A stretch of 34,451 nt of DNA from Microcaldota archaeon (GTDB taxonomy: Archaea > Micrarchaeota > Micrarchaeia > Norongarragalinales > JACRGE01). This document shows positions 28,825-34,451 of the stretch, piece by piece (position 1 is the first letter of the stretch; every line of letters begins with the position of its first letter). The notes below the pieces were generated by a model. That model worked only from the letters and a program-made list of their open reading frames with translations. It had not been told where the DNA came from and searched no databases. The stretch covers positions 1-34,451 of the forward strand of contig JACRGE010000076.1 of NCBI GenBank assembly GCA_016212465.1, read 5' to 3'. Position numbers and translations under genes: made by a program.

Positions 28825-31800
28825 ATGAAGCACTTTTATTTTTCAATATTTTTTATCTTATTAATTTTTCCAGCCTTTGTTAAGCCGGACGCGGTTCCTC
28901 CCAGGATTGAGTTCGTTGAACCGACTTTAGGGGATGGTGGAGTGGTTCAAGGTGACTGGGTTTTTGTTAATGTTTCTGTTTCGGATGCGGATTATTGCTC
29001 TGCGTTCATCGACTTCAACCATTCTCTGGTTGGTTATTGGGGGTTAGATGGTGATGCAACTGATTCGGGCCCAAATGGTTTGAAGGGAGTTTTGAATGGG
29101 GGATTGGACTGTTCTGTTCAAGGAAGGTTCGGGAGAGCGTGTTCTTTTGATGGAGTTGACGACTACATTAACTTGAGTGCAAACACTTTGCTGACTTTTC
29201 CCGGTCAAAAGGCTTTTTCTATTGAGTTGTGGTTCAAGCCGAATCAGCCGGCTGACTGGAGTGTTTTGTTGGGGAAATACAATCGTTATATTGTTGGAGA
29301 ATATTTGGTTAGGATTAACTCGACGGGTTTTGTTCGAGTTTCTCGAGAAGTTAATCCGTATGGGTTTTACAGTAGTTTTCCTGTTTCCTTCGGGGAGTGG
29401 CATCACCTTGCGAGTGTTTACGACGGAGGGAGTCAATTGCTTTACTTGGATGGAGAGTTGGCTGGTTCGCTTGGAATGGGTGGAGTAAGTGGAGACCGAG
29501 GTTCTCCTGTTCTCGTTGGAGCTTGGTTGAACCGCAGCGTGGTAGGGGATTTCTTCAGTGGATTGATTGACGAAGTAAGAATATGGAATCGTTCTTTGAG
29601 TGCGCAGGAAGTAAACGCTTCTTTTAACGCTGGAACCTATCGCTTGTTCAGGAACTTTACTGGATTGCCTCGGGGGAGTGTTTCTTTTCAAGCAGTTGCA
29701 GTTGATGCTTCAGGTAACTTGAATTCTACTGAAGTGCGAAATGTTTACGTAAACAAGACGTTGAAGCCTGTTGCTGACGCTGGTGCTTCTCAATTGATTT
29801 TGGTTGGAAACCCGGTTGTTCTCAATGCCTCTCGCTCTCGCGACCCAGACGGCGTTATTACTGTATACCAATGGGATTTTGATAACGATGGAAATTTTGA
29901 TTACTCTGGATCTGATGTAGTTGTAACCCATGATTTTGGTGCTGAAGGAAACTACTCGCCTACTCTAGTAGTTGTTGACAACGAGGGGTTAAACAGTTCT
30001 TCAAGTGCGCTGATTCTAGTAAGGTCGGCTAGACAACCTCAAGTAAGGAATGTGGTGAACAATCTGGGGTTGTACGGTGGTGGAGTGCCGAAGTACGAAA
30101 AGTTCGAGTTGACTTTCGACATGGATACTATTGCAGCGAATTATTTCTGGCCTTTCGACGAGAATCCAACTCCCATCAATTCGGTTCCAGTTGGCTTTGG
30201 CGTAAGCATTGATGGCTTGTTTCTTCCACCTGGAGAAACGGATTGGAGCAAGGCTCTCGTGCAGCCTAGTTTTTATTATCAAGACTATATAAGAGCGAAT
30301 AATTCGCCTCCATGGGACTGGCTTTATCCCAACGGAAATCCAGTCTGGAAGATTCGCTTTACGCCCTCTTTAATAGGAGAGTGGAAGTACAAGATTCGCG
30401 TTAAAGACGCTGGAGGAGAGTTTGAAACTGGAGAAAGTTCCTTCAACTGTGTTCAATCAAACAACCGTGGTTTTGCGCGAGTTAGTTCTGAAGACACTAG
30501 GTATTTTGAAACAGACGACGGCACTTACCTCAGCCTCATTGGCTTAAACGACTATACAACAGATTCTTATGTAATGGACCAGCGTTATCCCATGCTGAAG
30601 AAAATGGGAGTAAACTTTTTGAGGACGTGGTGGAACGCTTGCCAAGGCCCTATGCTCTGGGGCATGAGCAATTCCGGAGGCCAAGTGAGGGATTGGCATG
30701 CTGAAACTTCTTCAAGCGGTTGGGCTGAAGTCACTTATTCTTATGCAGAAGCGAGGCCCGGCGAATTGTATTCCCTTAGGATTTCAGGAAGCGACGTTGC
30801 CCGCTCTAGTAAGAAATACGGAGGCGTTTGCACAGGTGCTCAAGTGAAGCCTAATACGAGATACAAATTTACTTCGTGGGTTAAAGGAGTTGGCCTTGAA
30901 GGGGAAGGAGACTGGGGCGCTTATCTGGCAGGCAGCAGTTGCATCGAGTGTTCCTTTAATAAGAATCTTTCTCTGAAACAGACTCAGTTGGATAAATGGA
31001 CTAAAATCTCTTCAACAATAACCTCTAGTGCAAATGCATACTCAGTTGGTTTGTGTACCCGATTAGGGAATAGCACTGCAGGCAATTTGTACGTTGCCGA
31101 AATTTCTCTCAAAGAAGATTTGGGAAACGGAAACTACGGTCCAGAGCTTGCAAGCACGCCCACTTTCAATATATACAAATACGTTCCACAAGGAGAGGCT
31201 TGGGAAGCTGATTACCTTGTGGAAAGCGCTAAAAATAATTCCATTTATCTGAAAGTGCAGCTTTCCAACCACGAGGACAAGGCTTGGGGAAGCATCGGAC
31301 CGAACGGGCGAGGAGCTCAGCAAAATGGCAACTACGTATACGGGAATGACAATTGGGCTTCCCGCACTTTCATGAAGTACTACTGGCGCTATATTATCGG
31401 GCGTTATGGCTATGCCACGAGCATTCACTCTTTTGAATTCCTAAATGAGGGAGACCCGTATAATGGAAACCATTACAACGGAGCGAAAAGGATGGCAGAG
31501 TTCTTCACAGCCAACGACCCGAGCAAACACATGGTTTCAACATCTGACTGGCACAGCTTCCCCCCTGGGCTTTGGCGAGACTCGAGAATGTCTTTTGCTG
31601 ATCTTCACATGGGCATGGGTTGGTTCGGTGCCTTGAACTCAAGCGGATGCCGGCTTATTCCGGGTTGGGACGGCAATTGGGTTGACACAGGCTACTGCGT
31701 TCAATTAGGAGATTTGGGAACTGGGTATGAAATCGATCGTTCTACTGCTCACACTGGGTCGAATTCCCTTCGCATTACAGTTCCGTCTAAAGCAAGTTAT

Positions 31801-34451
31801 AGCGACGCCGACCGAAAGTGGTCTAAATTGTTCTTTATGACCGGCGCTAAACCTGGCCATAGGTATCGCTTGAGCGCCTGGGTTAAAGCAAACGAATTGC
31901 AATGCTATCCGGGCAGAGGAGGTCCTGGCGTAGACCGCTACCTGACTGACGGCGAAGGAGGCTGGGTAGGCTGGCCCAATTCCACCATATCCGCTCCCTG
32001 CGGCAACAGCACTCACCCGCAATTGGGAACATATAACTGGAAGTTTGTTTCAGCTGAATTTCCTATTCCCGGAGATTCTGGAGTTGCGATTGCTTCGGAC
32101 GGCAGCGTTTTCATACCCAACTGGTGGGGGGTTAAAAAATATTATTCCAACGGGAGTTTTATATTGAGCTTTAGTTGCTTCGGAGGCAACAGGGGCGTTG
32201 CGATTAATTCAACTGACTTCGTTTTCTCAGCGACTCCTGTTTCCCATATTATCACCCGCTGCAATTCAACAGGAGGCTGGGTTTCAAACGTGGGAGGATT
32301 AGGAACTGGAGACGGCAAATTCAATTTCCCGCAAGGCATTGCAATTGATTCCAATAATTTCGTTTACGTTGCTGACTCCGGAAACCATCGCGTTCAGAAG
32401 TTTTATCCAAATATGACGTTCTTGGGATGGTGGGGAAAGGACTCAAACGGCTCTATTGGCTGGCATAAACCAAGTTCTCTAGTGGTTTCTGTTTCAGGCA
32501 GCGAAGAAGGGGCGTTCAACTGGCCCATTGGCATTGCAGTTGATTCCGCAAACGGGTTTGTTTACGTGGCTGACTCTAACAACAACCGCATTCAAAAATT
32601 TTCTTTGAATGGCGATTTCGTTTCTTCCTGGGGAACAGGTGGAACTGGGGCATTCAAATTCCTTGAGGGATTGGCAGTTGATTCAAGCGGCAATGTTTAC
32701 GCAGCGGACGCGGGCAACAACAGGATCCAAAAGTTTTCCTCCAGTGGGAATTTCCTGGGCTGGCTTGGAAGAGATTCGGATGGAAGCAACGGTTGGCACA
32801 GCCCTGGTTCTGGAAAAGCTCCTGCACATGGAACACTATCCGGTGATTTTAATTGGCCAACTGGCATTGCAGTTGATTCCAACGGGTTCATTTACGTTGC
32901 AGATACGGGCAACAGCCGCTCGCAAAAACTTCATTCAAACGGCACTCCCCTCGTGGTGTATTCGCAAGGCGGCCCAGCTTGGTTGCTTGGAGTGAATTTC
33001 GTTCACGCAGGCCACCCTGGCTCGAGTGATGCGTTCGTTTGGTTCGATGACTTCAAGGTCGAGGACGTATTCACGGGTGAGACGCTCAATTTCAACGGCG
33101 GATTCGAGTACATTGAGCCGGAGAACTACGATATAGTTGCAGGCCACCAAGCTGTCTCCAAGCTCACTCGGAGCTATGGTTTTATGAAACCAACAACAAG
33201 GGGTGAAACCGGGTTGTGGTATCCTAGGCGCGTTTGCGAATTCCAGAACGGAACACCAAGGGCAGACTGGAGCTGGTGTTATTACAAAGGCTATTCTACG
33301 GACGGCGACCAGCTGTTAATCGACGATTCGCAAGGGATTTGGTGGAGGAAATACGTGTGGAGCCATTTTGATTCCAATGCTTTGATTGAAATGATGTGGG
33401 CGAGCAGGGATGTTTTATTCAACCCTAACCTTGGAGGCAAATATCCTTTGTATGGAGCGGCTTTCCAGAGCTTCTTTTCAAACATTCCGTTGTCGAACGG
33501 ATTATATGAGGATGCTGAAGCGTCTTCTTCAAATCTTGACATCCGTGTTTTAGGGCAAAAGGATTTGGTGAACAAAAAAGCGCATTTATGGATTGACAAC
33601 AGGAGGCATACGTGGAAGAACGTGGTTGATGGAGTAAGCGTTCCACTTGCTTCAGGGACTATTTTGTTATCGGGGTTTGGAAACGATTCGTATAGACTAG
33701 AGTGGTGGAATACGACGACGGGATTGGTGGAGCAAACAGAGAAAAGGAATGCATCAAATGGAACTATTTCTTTTTCCATAAACAATCTTTTCTCGGATGT
33801 GGCGTTAAAGATTTACCTAGATTCGCCGGAATTGCCTCCGATCAACGCTTCTTGCGGTGATGGAAATTGTTCACTTTCTGAAAACTGTAGCTCGTGTCCA
33901 CGTGACTGCGGCAGCTGTTCGGTCAACCCGCCTTGCACTTCATGTGGTGGTGGAGGTGGCGGAGGTCCACCTGGCGGTGGTGGAGTAGTTTCCCAGACTA
34001 CTTCAACTACTCTAGGAACCACTTCAACTCTTCCCGCCTCAACCACCGTCGAATGCATTGTGGGTGAATCAAAGTGCGTGGAATCCAATGCAGGAAACTT
34101 TTTGTTTGAGTGTGTTGGAGGAGTCTGGAAAACTCAAAAGGAATGCAGGGCGGGTTGCACGAAATTGGGTGTGGGAGGCGAATGCAGAAGAGAGTCTAAT
34201 GAAACGCTTGCAAACGCTTATAGCAGGGCGCTTGCTGAAGTCAATTCCCTTTTAGCTGACGCGAAGGCAGCTGGATTAAACATTTCCGCAGAAGAACTGG
34301 ACTTAAGGAAAGCAAGCGAGTTCAAGGACAGAGGGGATTACTCGAATGCAGTTGAAAAACTTTATTCAGCCAAGAAGGCTTTGCAGGAAAAGCTTGCAGG
34401 TAATGCTCCAACGCAAGGAACTCTCGATGTTGAAGCACAGAGGACAATTGG
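28825..34451 (+). CDS. giant secreted glycoside-hydrolase-like multidomain protein (3' end outside window)
   Basis: 1875 complete codons, open at the window end. Signal peptide (YFSIFFILLIFPAFVKPDA). Domains with approximate residues: LamG/concanavalin-A-like lectin (66-276: GRACSFDGVDDYINLS, AFSIELWFKP, IDEVRIWNRSLSAQEV); PKD (314-399: ADAGASQLILVGNPVVLNAS, DPDG...YQWDFDNDG); DUF5060-like beta domain (425-546: FTPSLIGEWKYKIRVKDAGG); a TIM-barrel hydrolase beginning TRYFETDDGTYLSLIGLND (about 558), with acid/base candidate Glu875 (FEFLNEGD) and nucleophile candidate Glu1461 (TTRGETGLW), as in clan GH-A. Inside the barrel lie CBM-like beta domains, at 623-766 and from ~970, the latter interrupted by six NHL blades (1087-1380). 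From 1677: a Cys motif CGDGNCSLSENCSSCPRDCG, Gly-rich and Thr-rich linkers, a second Cys module and a helical region. It likely binds and cuts a polysaccharide outside the cell; substrate unknown. Confidence 0.88.
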   Translation, partial: MKHFYFSIFFILLIFPAFVKPDAVPPRIEFVEPTLGDGGVVQGDWVFVNVSVSDADYCSAFIDFNHSLVGYWGLDGDATDSGPNGLKGVLNGGLDCSVQGRFGRACSFDGVDDYINLSANTLLTFPGQKAFSIELWFKPNQPADWSVLLGKYNRYIVGEYLVRINSTGFVRVSREVNPYGFYSSFPVSFGEWHHLASVYDGGSQLLYLDGELAGSLGMGGVSGDRGSPVLVGAWLNRSVVGDFFSGLIDEVRIWNRSLSAQEVNASFNAGTYRLFRNFTGLPRGSVSFQAVAVDASGNLNSTEVRNVYVNKTLKPVADAGASQLILVGNPVVLNASRSRDPDGVITVYQWDFDNDGNFDYSGSDVVVTHDFGAEGNYSPTLVVVDNEGLNSSSSALILVRSARQPQVRNVVNNLGLYGGGVPKYEKFELTFDMDTIAANYFWPFDENPTPINSVPVGFGVSIDGLFLPPGETDWSKALVQPSFYYQDYIRANNSPPWDWLYPNGNPVWKIRFTPSLIGEWKYKIRVKDAGGEFETGESSFNCVQSNNRGFARVSSEDTRYFETDDGTYLSLIGLNDYTTDSYVMDQRYPMLKKMGVNFLRTWWNACQGPMLWGMSNSGGQVRDWHAETSSSGWAEVTYSYAEARPGELYSLRISGSDVARSSKKYGGVCTGAQVKPNTRYKFTSWVKGVGLEGEGDWGAYLAGSSCIECSFNKNLSLKQTQLDKWTKISSTITSSANAYSVGLCTRLGNSTAGNLYVAEISLKEDLGNGNYGPELASTPTFNIYKYVPQGEAWEADYLVESAKNNSIYLKVQLSNHEDKAWGSIGPNGRGAQQNGNYVYGNDNWASRTFMKYYWRYIIGRYGYATSIHSFEFLNEGDPYNGNHYNGAKRMAEFFTANDPSKHMVSTSDWHSFPPGLWRDSRMSFADLHMGMGWFGALNSSGCRLIPGWDGNWVDTGYCVQLGDLGTGYEIDRSTAHTGSNSLRITVPSKASYSDADRKWSKLFFMTGAKPGHRYRLSAWVKANELQCYPGRGGPGVDRYLTDGEGGWVGWPNSTISAPCGNSTHPQLGTYNWKFVSAEFPIPGDSGVAIASDGSVFIPNWWGVKKYYSNGSFILSFSCFGGNRGVAINSTDFVFSATPVSHIITRCNSTGGWVSNVGGLGTGDGKFNFPQGIAIDSNNFVYVADSGNHRVQKFYPNMTFLGWWGKDSNGSIGWHKPSSLVVSVSGSEEGAFNWPIGIAVDSANGFVYVADSNNNRIQKFSLNGDFVSSWGTGGTGAFKFLEGLAVDSSGNVYAADAGNNRIQKFSSSGNFLGWLGRDSDGSNGWHSPGSGKAPAHGTLSGDFNWPTGIAVDSNGFIYVADTGNSRSQKLHSNGTPLVVYSQGGPAWLLGVNFVHAGHPGSSDAFVWFDDFKVEDVFTGETLNFNGGFEYIEPENYDIVAGHQAVSKLTRSYGFMKPTTRGETGLWYPRRVCEFQNGTPRADWSWCYYKGYSTDGDQLLIDDSQGIWWRKYVWSHFDSNALIEMMWASRDVLFNPNLGGKYPLYGAAFQSFFSNIPLSNGLYEDAEASSSNLDIRVLGQKDLVNKKAHLWIDNRRHTWKNVVDGVSVPLASGTILLSGFGNDSYRLEWWNTTTGLVEQTEKRNASNGTISFSINNLFSDVALKIYLDSPELPPINASCGDGNCSLSENCSSCPRDCGSCSVNPPCTSCGGGGGGGPPGGGGVVSQTTSTTLGTTSTLPASTTVECIVGESKCVESNAGNFLFECVGGVWKTQKECRAGCTKLGVGGECRRESNETLANAYSRALAEVNSLLADAKAAGLNISAEELDLRKASEFKDRGDYSNAVEKLYSAKKALQEKLAGNAPTQGTLDVEAQRTI

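Noticed and set aside
29044-29691. Antisense ORF across the LamG region of the giant protein, and similar minus-strand ORFs in 30016-33785
   Set aside because: Shadows of a strongly coding plus-strand frame with clear domains; no independent start signal.
1-34451. CRISPR array, rRNA, transposase
   Set aside because: No regularly spaced identical repeats with unique spacers, no rRNA-like segment, and no transposase domain seen on either strand; the 57-bp repeat has only two copies.

Overview
The window looks like a chromosomal piece of an archaeon, most likely a small-genome DPANN-type lineage (Diapherotrites/Iainarchaeota is my best guess, from memory and not tested). The archaeal signs are an archaeal/eukaryotic-type prolyl-tRNA synthetase, the archaeal/eukaryotic ribosomal protein S17e, TATA boxes about 25 nt upstream of many starts, an SMC with an intein, a MinD-like ATPase, and secreted Ig-like proteins carrying a PGF-pre-PGF-type domain. 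The set includes something not expected in archaea: two neighbouring bacterial-type sigma-70 family genes.

Layout. 1-2964: a GNAT acetyltransferase, proS, and a convergent rps17e-GNAT pair. 2965-3761: a gene-free stretch packed with hairpins, including two covarying hairpins in tandem, and a perfect 57-bp direct repeat. 3762-6363: a two-TM protein, an Hsp20 chaperone, a three-TM protein with a large extracytoplasmic part, and a 38-codon ORF with a near-perfect Shine-Dalgarno. 6364-10264: two minus-strand sigma-70-like genes. The 337-aa one is intact, with one ~55-residue repeat (R.DL...HGG...V...LG) before sigma regions 2-4. The other would be about 780 codons with eight such repeats, but one in-frame TAA (7337-7339) splits it exactly where its paralogue has a GAA codon. 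10398-15515: SMC, interrupted by a 553-residue LAGLIDADG intein in the Walker A P-loop. 15773-26279: a cell-surface cluster of one 1510-aa protein, a PGF-pre-PGF protein, two paralogous small disulfide-type beta proteins, a membrane-anchored beta protein, and a C-terminally anchored protein split by a G7 tract. 26345-28794: a MinD-like ATPase followed by three small proteins, each one TM helix plus coiled coil, and a 100-aa unknown. 28825-34451: the first 1875 codons of a giant secreted glycoside-hydrolase-like protein with LamG, PKD, nested carbohydrate-binding-like and NHL propeller domains; it runs off the window end.

How the parts relate. The left third is information processing and stress functions, the middle is chromosome structure (SMC) beside the putative sigma factors, and the right half is cell-envelope or secreted machinery. 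Many genes have a TATA box ~25 nt before the start codon (leaderless style), while most secreted-protein genes have a leader with a GGTGG/GGAGG-type ribosome site. The sigma genes themselves have archaeal TATA boxes, so they appear to be transcribed by the TBP/TFB system. Intergenic DNA carries a dispersed ~140-nt element family (near 6423-6690, 15572-15690 and 22311-22413) and a family of CCCAGG-plus-hairpin units. All function calls come from reading motifs; no database search was run.
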